Numbered from the stretch's first letter, positions 42,667 to 51,805 are shown. The stretch is 64,000 bases of DNA from Anaerostipes sp. 992a (GCF_001940245.1 NZ_MJIG01000004.1:744001-808000); one strand, 5' to 3'. Notes: generated by a model from the letters alone, not told the origin. Made by a program: numbers and translations.

Positions 42667-43545
42667 TCAGTCAAATCCATTGCCAGTCATTCTCTCTGTA
42701 ACCTCCAATCCTGTCGGTGTGGTCGCAAGTCCTGCCTGACTGGTTTCTCTTAGACTACATGGAAGCAGAGATCCCACCTCTCCCATGGCATCAATGACTT
42801 CATCTGCCGGAATCCTGCTTTCAATTCCAGCAATGACCATATCCGAAGAAGTAATGGCATTGACGGCACCGATGACATTTCTCTTTACACATGGAACTTC
42901 AACCAGTCCCGCCACCGGATCACACACCAGTCCCAGCAGACTCTTTAATGCCAATGCTGCTGCATCGGCAATCTGTCTGGAAGAACCCCCTTTCAGATAA
43001 GTGACCGCTGCCGCTGCCATCGCAGAAGCTGCTCCGATTTCTGCCTGACATCCTCCCTGTGCACCGGATATACTGGCCCGTTCTGAAATCACTTCACCAA
43101 TCCCTGCGGAAACAAAAAGTGCCTCTATCATCTTTTGCTGACTATATCCATCCTTTTCTTCCATACTGATCAAAACGGCAGGAATCACTCCACAGGAACC
43201 CGCTGTCGGTGCTGCAACAATTCGTTTCATACAGGCATTGGATTCTCCCATCTTAATGGCACGTGCCATCACCTTTCCAATAAAAGTACCACTGCTTACT
43301 TTTCCTTCTCCTATGGCCTGTTCCATCTTAGCACCATCTCCACCTACTAATCGGCTGGATGACTGTAAATCTTTATCATAACCCTCATCGGCTTCCTTCA
43401 TGGCCTGATACATTTGTGTCATCATTTCAAAAGACTCTTCTTCTGTTACCGAACGGTCGATCATATCATCCTCCATCACCACTCTCCATAACGGAAGTCC
43501 TTTTTCCTCACCAAGCTGAAGCATTCCTTCTACTGATTGAAACAT
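42667..43545 (-). CDS. sdaAA: L-serine dehydratase, Fe-S alpha subunit
   Basis: A 292-residue protein. Cys ligands of the [4Fe-4S] cluster are seen in IVAAPTAGSCGVIPAVL, GLVCDPVAGLVEVPCVKRN and a further Cys in LLPCSLRETS. Together with the beta subunit it deaminates serine to pyruvate and ammonia. It starts one base after the beta stop. Confidence 0.95.
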   Translation of the reverse strand: MFQSVEGMLQLGEEKGLPLWRVVMEDDMIDRSVTEEESFEMMTQMYQAMKEADEGYDKDLQSSSRLVGGDGAKMEQAIGEGKVSSGTFIGKVMARAIKMGESNACMKRIVAAPTAGSCGVIPAVLISMEEKDGYSQQKMIEALFVSAGIGEVISERASISGAQGGCQAEIGAASAMAAAAVTYLKGGSSRQIADAAALALKSLLGLVCDPVAGLVEVPCVKRNVIGAVNAITSSDMVIAGIESRIPADEVIDAMGEVGSLLPCSLRETSQAGLATTPTGLEVTERMTGNGFD

Positions 43546-44220
43546 CTATTTCTCCTCCTTTTCTATTTTGGATAAATAGGTAACCTTTGTAATCCCCTCT
43601 AATCTTCGTAGCCACTCTACGGAAGCCATCGGAATCTCCTGATCGCATTCAATGACCATGACGGCGTCTCCTCCTCTGTGGTTGCGATATAGCTGCATGG
43701 TGGCAATATTCACTCCTTTATGGGCCAGCATGGACGTTACTTCCGTAACATGTCCTGGCTGATCCAGGTTATGCACGACCAGCGTTGGATAATCTCCAGA
43801 AAAATTGGCTTCCAGCCCATCAATTTTACATATTTTGATCTGGCCTCCCCCAATGGAGCTGGCAATAATCTCCAGCTCTCTTCCGGAAATACCATGAAGC
43901 TTCAGCCTTACGCTATTTGGATGGGCATTTTTTAAATTCACCTTTCCAAAACAAATCTCCATCTCCCGTTCTCTGGCAATGCGAAAACTATCTGGAATTC
44001 GGATGTCATCCTCCTTCATACCCAGAAGGCCAGCTACCAGAGCCTTATCCGTACCATGTCCGGCACCCGTAGCAAGAAACGATCCATGCAGATCTATTTG
44101 TGCCTTCCTTATATTTTCTCCCAAAAGCTGTCTGGATATATATCCTATTTTTACCGCTCCTGCCGTATGAGAGCTGGATGGTCCTACCATAACGGGACCT
44201 AAAATATCGAATAATGACAT
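43546..44220 (-). CDS. sdaAB: L-serine dehydratase, beta subunit
   Basis: A 224-residue protein starting MSLFDILGPVMVGPSSSHTA (ATG 44220, AGGAGG upstream), with the HPNSVRL segment and a C-terminal ACT domain (VVHNLDQPGHVTEVTSMLAH...). Size and order beta-alpha match the two-subunit enzymes of Clostridia. The ACT domain may bind serine. Confidence 0.95.
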   Translation of the reverse strand: MSLFDILGPVMVGPSSSHTAGAVKIGYISRQLLGENIRKAQIDLHGSFLATGAGHGTDKALVAGLLGMKEDDIRIPDSFRIAREREMEICFGKVNLKNAHPNSVRLKLHGISGRELEIIASSIGGGQIKICKIDGLEANFSGDYPTLVVHNLDQPGHVTEVTSMLAHKGVNIATMQLYRNHRGGDAVMVIECDQEIPMASVEWLRRLEGITKVTYLSKIEKEEK

Positions 44221-44249
44221 ATGCCTTCCTCCTATAATTCTTAAAAAAG

Positions 44250-44274
44250 AAAGCGGCTTAAAAAAGCCGCCTTT
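44250..44274 (-). terminator. Terminator of lysA
   Basis: On the minus strand AAAGGCGGC pairs with GCCGCTTT around TTTTTTAA and is followed by CTTTTTTAAG. It lies between lysA and sdaAB, so sdaAB must have its own promoter or depend on read-through. Confidence 0.75.
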
Positions 44275-44290
44275 GGTGAATCTCCTATTT

Positions 44291-45541
44291 TTAGAAATTA
44301 AAACCTTCCAATGTTCTGAAGTAATCTTCTGGTGTTTCCGCACGACGGATCATCTCAGTACTTCCGTCCTCTTTTAACAGAATTTCTGCGGAACGCAGTC
44401 TTCCATTATAATTATATCCCATAGAGAAACCATGTGCTCCAGCATCGTGGATGACTAACAGATCTCCAATATCGATTTTTGGAAGCATACGGTCTACTGC
44501 GAATTTATCACAGTTCTCGCATAAGGATCCAGTCACATCATATTTGTGGTCGCAAGGTGCATCTTCTTTTCCCATCACTGTAATATGATGATAAGCTCCA
44601 TAAATAGCAGGTCTCATAAGGTTCGCTGCACAGGCATCCACACCGATGTATTCTTTGTGTGTATGCTTTTCATGAATGGCTCTTGTAACCAAATGTCCGT
44701 TTGGAGCCAGCATATAACGTCCCAGCTCTGTAAAGATCTTAATATCTCCAAGTCCTGCTGGAACCAATACTTCTTCAAATGCCTTTCTTACACCTTCCCC
44801 AATGACAAAGATATCATTTGGTTCTTTGTCTGGCGTATATGGAATACCAACTCCACCAGATAAGTTAATGAAAGAAAGCTCAACTCCTGTTTCTTCTTTA
44901 ATCTCAACCGCTACATTAAATAAGATGCGTGCTAATTCTGGATAATATTCATTGGATACGGTATTACTTGCAAGAAATGCATGAAGACCAAACTTCTTAG
45001 CCCCTAACTCCTTCAGACGTTTATAAGCTTCGGTAAGCTGAGGTCTTGTCATACCATACTTTGCATCACCTGGATTATCCATAATGTCTGTTCCTAATTC
45101 AAACACTCCACCCGGATTAAAACGGCAACAGATTGTCTCTGGAATTCCTGCTGTTTCCTTTAAGAAATCAATATGTGTAATATCATCTAAGTTAATGATG
45201 GCACCTAATTCCTTTGCCTTTACGAACTCTTCTGCCGGAGTATCGTTCGAAGAGAACATAATCTCGTCTCCTACGATTCCACAACGTTCAGACATCATAA
45301 GTTCTGTTAAGGAAGAACAGTCAGTTCCACATCCTTCTTCATGAAGAATCTTTAAGATGGTTGGGTTTGGAGTTGCTTTTACTGCAAAATATTCTTTGAA
45401 TCCTTTGTTCCAGGAAAATGCTTTATATAAGTTTCTAGCTGTTTCTCTGATTCCTTTTTCATCATATAAATGAAACGGTGTTGGATATTTTTCACAAATC
45501 GCTTCTAACTGCGCTTTTGTCACAAATGGTTTTTTTAACAT
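44291..45541 (-). CDS. lysA: Diaminopimelate decarboxylase
   Basis: A 416-residue PLP enzyme of the alanine racemase fold, starting MLKKPFVTKAQLEAICEKYP (ATG 45541). PLP lysine in EYFAVKATPNP, GFH-equivalent FGLHAFLASN, SGGVGIPY, and the C-terminal CENCDKFAVDRMLP and DAGAHGFSMGYNYN. It makes L-lysine from meso-diaminopimelate. Close to ddh, which makes meso-DAP directly from tetrahydrodipicolinate, with only an AraC regulator between. Some relatives act on other diamines, but the motifs favour LysA. Confidence 0.88.
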   Translation of the reverse strand: MLKKPFVTKAQLEAICEKYPTPFHLYDEKGIRETARNLYKAFSWNKGFKEYFAVKATPNPTILKILHEEGCGTDCSSLTELMMSERCGIVGDEIMFSSNDTPAEEFVKAKELGAIINLDDITHIDFLKETAGIPETICCRFNPGGVFELGTDIMDNPGDAKYGMTRPQLTEAYKRLKELGAKKFGLHAFLASNTVSNEYYPELARILFNVAVEIKEETGVELSFINLSGGVGIPYTPDKEPNDIFVIGEGVRKAFEEVLVPAGLGDIKIFTELGRYMLAPNGHLVTRAIHEKHTHKEYIGVDACAANLMRPAIYGAYHHITVMGKEDAPCDHKYDVTGSLCENCDKFAVDRMLPKIDIGDLLVIHDAGAHGFSMGYNYNGRLRSAEILLKEDGSTEMIRRAETPEDYFRTLEGFNF

Positions 45542-45653
45542 TGTTTTTCTCCCTTTCTGTATCTCTATGAAATGCTTCTGCATTTTTTTCCATATTAAAA
45601 TAACTATAATCAATCATAGGATTAATGTCAACCTGGAATCGAAGGATTTCCTA

Positions 45654-46520
45654 TCAATATAATAGTTTTTTCTTATGACTGTACTTCTCTTTAAATTCTA
45701 AAGGTGTACAGCCATTCCGCTTTTGAAAAATATTAGTAAAATGCTGTAGATTCTGATATCCGATTTCCGCTGCAATCTCCGTCAAAGACTTCTCCGACTG
45801 GATCAGTAGCCATTTTGCCTGATCCAGCTTCAGATTAATGGCATAATTGATCGGAGAAATTCCAAAGGCTTTGGAAAATTCATGACTGATGTGTCCGGCA
45901 CTCATATGAAACACTTTCGATAGCAGTTCCAATGTGATATTCTCACAATAATGCTCATAAATGTAGATCAAAATATCCTGTGTAAAATGCGGTGCCGGAA
46001 TCTCATAGGTCTCCGTCTGATTGAAAAAGAGGGAATAATAGAGACCGGCAATGCTTCCGGCGATCATATCACAAATGGACCTTGATATGGGGTCCTCCAT
46101 CTCCTGATAGGCCTGCATCTCTCTCCAGCAGTATCTTAAAAACTCCTCGTGAGACCCTGACTTCATTACAGGAAGTACATTTGGTGAGCGTAATAGATAA
46201 TTCCTTTCCATTCCCCGAATCTTATAATTGGCCACACTACAGCTAAAAATATCCGATGGCTCTTTGGCATCTGATATTGTAGAGTGGATAAATCCCTTTT
46301 CCACAATGAGAATATCTCCCTTTTCCACCAAAAAGGTCTTCTGATTAATGGTAAAACTGGCCCTTCCACTTGAGATAAAGACCAACTCTGTATCCGAACT
46401 ATGCACATGGGCAATATTATACCAATGGGGATTATCATAGCTCCTGGATAACCGCACCAAAGATGGAACTCCATCTTCAAATATAGACGGTACTTCCTTT
46501 TTTTCTTTTGTGATAAACAT
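45654..46520 (-). CDS. AraC-family transcriptional regulator with cupin domain
   Basis: A 288-residue protein starting MFITKEKKEVPSIFEDGVPS. N-terminal cupin-like sensor (HSSDTELVFISSGRASFTIN, KGDILIVEKGFIHS) and C-terminal double HTH (LELLSKVFHMSAGHISHEF and LTEIAAEIGYQNLQHFTNIFQKRNGCTPLEFKEKY). It lies between lysA and the divergent ddh, so it may regulate either; the ligand is unknown. Confidence 0.92.
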   Translation of the reverse strand: MFITKEKKEVPSIFEDGVPSLVRLSRSYDNPHWYNIAHVHSSDTELVFISSGRASFTINQKTFLVEKGDILIVEKGFIHSTISDAKEPSDIFSCSVANYKIRGMERNYLLRSPNVLPVMKSGSHEEFLRYCWREMQAYQEMEDPISRSICDMIAGSIAGLYYSLFFNQTETYEIPAPHFTQDILIYIYEHYCENITLELLSKVFHMSAGHISHEFSKAFGISPINYAINLKLDQAKWLLIQSEKSLTEIAAEIGYQNLQHFTNIFQKRNGCTPLEFKEKYSHKKKLLY

Positions 46521-46679
46521 GCCCACACCTTCTTCGCAAAATAATTTCAAAAAAACACAAGATACTTTACTTATCAATCAGTTTTATCACATTTATTATA
46601 TTATTTAAGCAAAATAATAGCAAGATAATTTTCTTTTAACTCAAGATTCCTTCTGTTTTCTCCCTAAAATTTTGGTATA

Positions 46680-46795
46680 ATAATAGTTGTGATAGCTCTT
46701 CGGATTTGTGTGTGTGTTAGAATAAAGTATGAAGAGTTTTGTTAAGAGTATTTTACATAAAAAGCTGCAGGTTGGGTCTGCAGCTTTTTTGTTCT
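46680..46795 (+). promoter_or_regulatory. Short leader with terminator upstream of ddh
   Basis: A -10-like GGTATAATAATA at about 46674-46685 is followed, about 100 bases on, by AAAAAGCTGCAG-gttgggt-CTGCAGCTTTTTT (46759-46790), a strong terminator, before a second AT-rich stretch and ddh. A frame MKSFVKSILHKKLQ starting at 46728 overlaps the hairpin and has four lysines in 12 residues, but has no good ribosome site. It could be a small RNA or an attenuator. Confidence 0.4.
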
Positions 46796-46873
46796 AAAAA
46801 GTATAATTGAAAACCTTTTTTAGATATGTTACTCTGATACTGTGAAATCAAACAAGAAATTGGAGGAATGATT

Positions 46874-47863
46874 ATGAGTAAAATACGAATTGGTATTGCC
46901 GGATACGGCAATCTCGGGAAAGGCGTAGAACTGGCAATCCGCCAGAATGATGATATGGAACTGGTTGGAGTCTTCACCCGTCGTGATCCTGCAACTGTTT
47001 CTCTGGCAACCGAAGGAGTAAAGGCTTATAAGATGGAGGATGCCAAGAACATGAAGGATGACATCGATGTGATGATCCTTTGTGGCGGAAGTGCAACAGA
47101 CCTTCCAGAACAGACACCAGAGCTGGCAAAATATTTTAATGTCATTGACAGCTTTGACACCCATGCCAATATTCCACAGCATTTTGCCGCTGTTGATGCT
47201 GCATGCAAAGAAAATGACACGTTAGGTATTATTTCTGTAGGCTGGGATCCAGGTTTATTCTCTTTAAACCGCATTTATGCAGAATCTATCCTGCCATCTG
47301 GAAAAACTTATACCTTCTGGGGAAAAGGTGTCAGTCAGGGACATTCCGATGCCATCCGAAGAATCAAAGGAGTCAAACGCGGCATTCAGTATACCGTACC
47401 AGTAGAATCCGCAATGGACCAGGTTCGTGCCGGCAAACAGCCAGAGCTTACTACCCGTGAAAAGCATACGAGAGAATGCTTTGTTGTTGCCGAAGAGGGC
47501 GCTGATCTAAAACAGATCGAACAGGATATCAAGACTATGAAAAACTACTTTGATGAATACGATACTACCGTAAACTTCATTACCGAAGAGGAATTTGATG
47601 CTGTTCACAATAAGATGCCACATGGCGGATTTGTTATGAGAAGCGGTATGACTGGAGATGGAGAACAGACACATCAGATGATCGAATACTCTCTCAAGTT
47701 AGAATCCAATCCAGAATTTACGTCTAGTGTCCTGATTGCCTATGCAAGAGCGGCTGCCCGCCTGACCAAAGAAGGCGTAAGCGGATGTAAGACTGTATTC
47801 GATATCGCTCCGGCTTATCTCTCTCCATTAAATGGTGAAGAATTACGAGCTCACTTATTATAA
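46874..47863 (+). CDS. ddh: meso-Diaminopimelate dehydrogenase
   Basis: A 329-residue protein starting MSKIRIGIAGYGNLGKGVEL; the second of two ATGs is chosen because GGAGG lies 7 bases before it. N-terminal Rossmann fold (GYGNLGKG), active-site region SVGWDPGLFSLNRIYAES, WGKGVSQGHSDAIRRI and HGGFVMRSG. It converts tetrahydrodipicolinate to meso-DAP in one NADPH-dependent step for cell wall and lysine. Divergent from the AraC gene. Confidence 0.95.
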   Translation: MSKIRIGIAGYGNLGKGVELAIRQNDDMELVGVFTRRDPATVSLATEGVKAYKMEDAKNMKDDIDVMILCGGSATDLPEQTPELAKYFNVIDSFDTHANIPQHFAAVDAACKENDTLGIISVGWDPGLFSLNRIYAESILPSGKTYTFWGKGVSQGHSDAIRRIKGVKRGIQYTVPVESAMDQVRAGKQPELTTREKHTRECFVVAEEGADLKQIEQDIKTMKNYFDEYDTTVNFITEEEFDAVHNKMPHGGFVMRSGMTGDGEQTHQMIEYSLKLESNPEFTSSVLIAYARAAARLTKEGVSGCKTVFDIAPAYLSPLNGEELRAHLL

Positions 47864-47883
47864 AACCAACGAGTTTTTATTAC

Positions 47884-47928
47884 AAAAGAAAAAGACCATG
47901 TATTCCCGTACACGGTCTTTTTCTTTTT
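47884..47928. terminator. Terminator of ddh
   Basis: AAAAAGACCATGT pairs with ACACGGTCTTTTT over a short loop, followed by CTTTTT. Confidence 0.9.
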
Positions 47929-48174
47929 AGGTTTTAGGGATTACACTTCAAAATGAAGACAAAAACTTGCTATTTTTATGTAGCAATCGTAGCATATTAT
48001 TATTATACTCTTTTTTTGTTCATTTTGCATTAGTCATTATATCACAACCACCGGCTCAGCCGGTGGTTTGTACTTGCCCTATAAGGGCAAATTACCGGCA
48101 CTAGAGTCTAAAGACTCATCGAATGGTTCGCCAACTGCAACATCATTTACCTATGGAGCCCTAAAGGGCTCATT

Positions 48175-48618
48175 TTATTTATTTGCTTTTACTGGCTCAC
48201 CCGTAAACGGGTCAATATACTCTTTTAGTGTCATTTGATCATATTCTAAATCCTCTTTTAACTGATTTTGAATATACTCTTGTATTTTCTTTGCATTCTT
48301 CCCTACAGTATCTACATAATATCCTCGACACCAGAAATGTCTATTTCCATATTTATACTTTAAATTTGCATGTCGTTCGAATATCATGAGTGTACTTTTT
48401 CCCTTTAAATACCCTACAAAACTTGAAACACTTATACTTGGCGGAATCCTCACCAGCATATGTACATGATCTGGACAGATTTCTGCCTCCACTATTTCTA
48501 CACCTTTTCTTTTGCATAGCATACTCAGAATATTAGCTATATCTTGTTTTAACTTTCCGTATGCCACTTTTCTTCTATATTTTGGTGCAAAAACAATATG
48601 ATACTTACAATTCCATTT
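48175..48618 (-). pseudogene. tnpA: tnpA of the IS200-type element, 3' part
   Basis: The frame reads KWNCKYHIVFAPKYRRKVAY through CPDHVHMLVRIPPSISVSSF (HUH motif) and WCRGYYVDTVGKN (nucleophilic tyrosine), ending GEPVKANK. The codon for W at 48615 is the first complete one next to the element E junction. The missing start (MDISSLSHTK) is at 56240-56269, on the other side of element E. Joined, the two give a standard IS200 TnpA of about 158 residues. Confidence 0.9.
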
Positions 48619-49365
48619 AGGTCAGTTTACAAGGAACTACACGCAGACCGTGAAACGGGCTGCTGACAACAAACGGCGCTATGCTCCCGGCTGGGTGCAT
48701 AGCACCTGTTTGTTGCGGGGGTTTCCAAAGGGGGCAGCGCCCCATTTGGCACACGACTTTGCGGAGCAAAGTGTAGTGTGTTATACGCTCTGTCGGCGTT
48801 GCCCTGAAAATACCGTTGCCGCCGGGGAGGGCAAGGGCATTTGACGCGGCAGGAAAGCAGGGCTTTGTTTGGGGCTGGTAAGCCGGAAACAAAGGGCTGA
48901 TTTCAGCAGCAGACAGGGCGTATTATGAAAGCCCCCGTCCCTCGTCCTCCGCCCCCGGCCTATGGGACAAAAAGTCCCAAAGCTCTGGACACCGTGACCA
49001 GATGTGTGGCCACACTCCGGGAAAAGTAGCAGGACGGCAGGAAACCGTCAAGGCTGAAATGAATGGGCTGACGCCCGGCCTTGACCGTTCCCCGCCGCCC
49101 CGCTGGATGGGTGGACAAGGTGGCCAATCCCTAAAAGTGTTTGGCCGCACTCGTTCATTTTGGGGCCTTTCTTCTCCCAAAATTGAAATGGGCGGGAAAG
49201 CCCTAAAATGGCTTTCCCGCCTTGATTACCCATTAGCAAAGACGGGCGAGACTGTCAACGGCGGCGCTGAAAGCGCCGTTCATCTTGACCGTTGACTGGC
49301 TCGCCTGGCTTTGCTACTGCCCGTAAGAGATGGAAAAACAAGATGGAAAACAAGGTTAAAAATGG
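48619..49365. other. Gene-free, hairpin-rich left region of element E
   Basis: No credible gene in about 740 bases. Stems seen: AACAAA/TTTGTT enclosing GCTATGC/GCATAGC (about 48669-48716), ACTTTGC-gga-GCAAAGT (about 48758), GGGAC/GTCCC (about 48963) and CGGGAAAGCC-ctaaaat-GGCTTTCCCG (49193-49219), then the large hairpin at 49234. Such density suggests a replication or transfer origin region. Confidence 0.55.
49234..49316. repeat. 83-base nested hairpin in element E
   Basis: Arms in order: TAGCAAAG/CTTTGCTA, GGCGAG/CTCGCC, GTCAACGG/CCGTTGAC and GGCGC/GCGCC, separated by 2-3 base bulges. Only 15 or so bases are unpaired in the top half. It ends 50 bases before the promoter of the efflux operon. 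Possible single-strand origin or oriT. Confidence 0.7.
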
Positions 49366-49395
49366 TTGACAAGTCTATCGGATGTGTGTTATACT
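49366..49395 (+). promoter_or_regulatory. Promoter of the efflux operon
   Basis: TTGACA at 49366 and TATACT at 49390 with an 18-base spacer, upstream of a GGAGG and a short leader frame. Confidence 0.85.
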
Positions 49396-49429
49396 GTGCG
49401 ACAGTTTGAGATTGGAAGGAGGCTTACGT

Positions 49430-49450
49430 GTGTTAATTTGTGTACGCTAA
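49430..49450 (+). CDS. Possible leader peptide (M/V)LICVR of the efflux gene
   Basis: A GTG start 7 bases after AAGGAGG gives six codons, V(M)-L-I-C-V-R, then TAA. A second GTG two bases earlier gives only two codons. The leader precedes a long untranslated region with hairpins, so translation-dependent control is likely. The exact peptide is uncertain because it lacks an ATG. Confidence 0.45.
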   Translation: MLICVR

Positions 49451-49584
49451 TAAGCAATAAAAAGTAGAAGTACCTTTCCACATGATGGTGGGCTTTTTTT
49501 GCGTGCGTATGCAAAGGAACACGTAGGTTTGACACGAGCAGTCTTTGAACTGTATCGTGGTGTTTTTTCGTGCTTTGTTGTTAT

Positions 49585-49625
49585 GCAGGCGTCTGCCCTC
49601 TCTGTGGGACAACGCCTGCTTTTTA
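49585..49625 (+). terminator. Attenuator terminator before the efflux gene
   Basis: GCAGGCGT pairs with ACGCCTGC over a loop of about 18 bases, followed by TTTTTATT. It lies 46 bases before the efflux gene start, between the promoter and the gene, so it must be overcome for expression. A weaker hairpin with seven T residues lies at about 49469-49500. Confidence 0.75.
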
Positions 49626-49670
49626 TTGCAGAAACAAAGGAACAATGCAATAAAAAAGGAGGTTCGCATT

Positions 49671-50891
49671 ATGACCCAAAACAACAATTCATGGAGAAAA
49701 ACTTATTTTACACTTCTTGCCGGACAAGCAATATCCTTTATTAGCAGCGGTATTTTGCAAATGGCCATTATCTTTTATTTGGTTGCGAAAACTAATTCTG
49801 CAATCATATTGACGGCGGCAACACTGATTGGATTTTTGCCGCAAGCCTGTTTAGGCCCGTTTGCAGGTGCTTTTGTTGACCGGCACAGCCGTAAAAGCGT
49901 AATGATTGGTGCGGATTTGATAATTGCCGCCGCTGGCGGTATTCTGGCGCTGGTGGCGTTTTACATGGAATTGCCCGTATGGTCTATTATGGTTGTCCTG
50001 TTAATCCGAAGTGCGGGAACTGCTTTTCATTCTCCAGCATTCAGCGCAGCAACACCTATGATTGTGCCAAAAGAGGAACTTACAAAATGCGCTGGTTACA
50101 CGCAGACCATGCAAGCAGTAAGTGCGATTATCAGTCCAGCTGCCGCAGCGTTTTTATATGCTGTTTGGCCTCTTAATGCAATTATATTGTTAGATATTGT
50201 GGGTGCAATCCTTGCCTGTGTGACTGTTGCGATTTCGTCCATACCAACGCCTGAACTATGTCCAGAAACGAAAAGACAACAGTTTTTACAGGATATGAAA
50301 GAGGGGTATGTGGTATTAAAGCAAAACAGGGGCCTCTTTGCTCTGCTCTGGATTGGTGTAATTTATATGTTCTTTTATATGCCAATCAGTACGCTTTTTC
50401 CTCTCATCTGTATGTCATACTTCAAAGGAACACCGGCCCATGCCTCTGCCGCTGAAATTGCTTTTGCGGTTGGTATGCTGCTTGGCGGAGTCATTCTGAG
50501 CATTTGGGGCGGTTTTAAGAAACGGCGGTACACCATCGGTCTTTCCGTTCTCCTGATGGGCGTTAGCAATATGCTCTCCGGGCTTTTGCCGCCAGACGCA
50601 TTTCTTGTCTTTGTTGTGTGCTGTACTGTTATGGGAATTTCCGCTCCATTTTACGGTGTGCAAAATGCGATTTTTCAAGAAACGGTCAAACCAGAATATC
50701 TGGGGAGAGTTTTTTCTCTACTGACAAGCGCCGCTTCCCTCGCCATGCCGTTTGGCCTTGTCATTTCCGGGCCTCTGGCGGAGCGGCTGGGAGTTGAGAA
50801 ATGGTTTGTCATTTGCGGAATTGGCATTATCATCGTTGCGCTTGCCGTATTTTTACTACCCGGTTTGAGAGAGATTGACAATACGCAATAA
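49671..50891 (+). CDS. Mef-like MFS macrolide efflux protein
   Basis: A 406-residue protein starting MTQNNNSWRKTYFTLLAGQA (ATG 49671, AAGGAGG upstream), with about 12 membrane segments. Segments such as GFLPQACLGPFAGAFVDRHSRKSVMIGADLI, ELPVWSIM, AGYTQTMQAVS and KPEYLGRVFSL follow Mef(A)/Mef(E) closely as I remember them, so drug/proton antiport of 14- and 15-membered macrolides is the best guess. It stands alone; no Msr-type ABC protein follows, unlike the mef-msr operons of streptococci. Confidence 0.8.
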   Translation: MTQNNNSWRKTYFTLLAGQAISFISSGILQMAIIFYLVAKTNSAIILTAATLIGFLPQACLGPFAGAFVDRHSRKSVMIGADLIIAAAGGILALVAFYMELPVWSIMVVLLIRSAGTAFHSPAFSAATPMIVPKEELTKCAGYTQTMQAVSAIISPAAAAFLYAVWPLNAIILLDIVGAILACVTVAISSIPTPELCPETKRQQFLQDMKEGYVVLKQNRGLFALLWIGVIYMFFYMPISTLFPLICMSYFKGTPAHASAAEIAFAVGMLLGGVILSIWGGFKKRRYTIGLSVLLMGVSNMLSGLLPPDAFLVFVVCCTVMGISAPFYGVQNAIFQETVKPEYLGRVFSLLTSAASLAMPFGLVISGPLAERLGVEKWFVICGIGIIIVALAVFLLPGLREIDNTQ

Positions 50892-50920
50892 TCAACTGCA
50901 CCTTTTTCTATTACTAAACA

Positions 50921-50973
50921 AAATGCCTGGATGGTGGTTCTGAAAAACCAGAACCGCCGTTCAGGCATTTTTT
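50921..50973. terminator. Bidirectional terminator after the efflux gene
   Basis: AAATGCCTG/CAGGCATTT with inner GG(T/C)GGTTCTG/CCAGAACC arms, followed by TTTTA. It ends both the efflux gene and the convergent XRE gene. Confidence 0.9.
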
Positions 50974-51772
50974 ATCTTCGTCCTCTCTGCGGTTTTGGAT
51001 TCTTCAGCAAGTCGGATTTTTCCGCAATCTTTTTCAGCCACTTCCGTTCTTCTACTGACAGCTTCCTAAAATTCAGCTTGAGCCGTTTGCAGATAAACGC
51101 CAAGTACGCTTGTTCCGTGTCGCTGTCCTGGCTGACGATTTCACCAGCAGTTTCCAGCATTTCTTTTAGCGGGTTATCCTCTGGGACGCTGAAAAAATCG
51201 TCCTTGTGTGTTTCCCGCAGAGCAAGGGCAATCCCGTTTATGTCCCGTTGTATCACATAGCGGCAAAACTCGTCCTCATCAATATGGGCGGTGATAAGCT
51301 GTCTTAACTGCGTATCACTCATGCCAGGATTATGCTTTTTTATAACAGTTGCGCTCATCGTGTCCACTATGGCGTTTGCACCCTGCGCCTGTTTCAGTGC
51401 CGTTCCGTTCACATAGATTTCAAGGTCAGCCATCAGCCGGGGGAAATCCGGGTGCGCCGCCAGCTCACACAGCAGGGTATTGTCTATCCTCCCGCTTTTC
51501 AGCAGGTCAATCATTTCATCACTCAAACGCAGGTCTGCAAGATCGGCGTTTGGGTGATTTTTCATTTCAGACAGCCCCAGCAGATAATCAGCGGTCACAC
51601 CGTAAAACTTCGCCAGCCGGATAAGGGCATAGTGGCTGATGTCCTTGAAGTCTTCCGTTTCGTAACTGCCCAGCGCAGACTTGGAAAGCCCGGTCTGCTC
51701 CGCAAGCTGCCCCAGCGTCAAGCCACGCTCCACACGTAGGTCTTTTAATCGCTCTTGTATGGATAAAGACAT
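50972..51772 (-). CDS. XRE-family regulator of element E
   Basis: A 266-residue protein starting MSLSIQERLKDLRVERGLTL (ATG 51772, GGAGG 7 bases upstream). HTH LGQLAEQTGLSKSALGSYETEDFKDIS, then LADLRLSDEMIDLLKSGRIDNTLLCELAAHPDFPRLMADLEIYVNG. Homologous over its length to the element C regulator (15286-16098). Likely represses element genes; a long palindrome lies just upstream. Confidence 0.86.
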   Translation of the reverse strand: MSLSIQERLKDLRVERGLTLGQLAEQTGLSKSALGSYETEDFKDISHYALIRLAKFYGVTADYLLGLSEMKNHPNADLADLRLSDEMIDLLKSGRIDNTLLCELAAHPDFPRLMADLEIYVNGTALKQAQGANAIVDTMSATVIKKHNPGMSDTQLRQLITAHIDEDEFCRYVIQRDINGIALALRETHKDDFFSVPEDNPLKEMLETAGEIVSQDSDTEQAYLAFICKRLKLNFRKLSVEERKWLKKIAEKSDLLKNPKPQRGRR

Positions 51773-51805
51773 ATTCACCCTCCTTGCTAGCTCAACGAAA
51801 GAGAA

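Noticed and set aside
48617-49330. Several 60-97 codon frames at the left of element E
   Set aside because: The region is built of inverted repeats; frames on both strands lack ribosome sites and recognisable domains.
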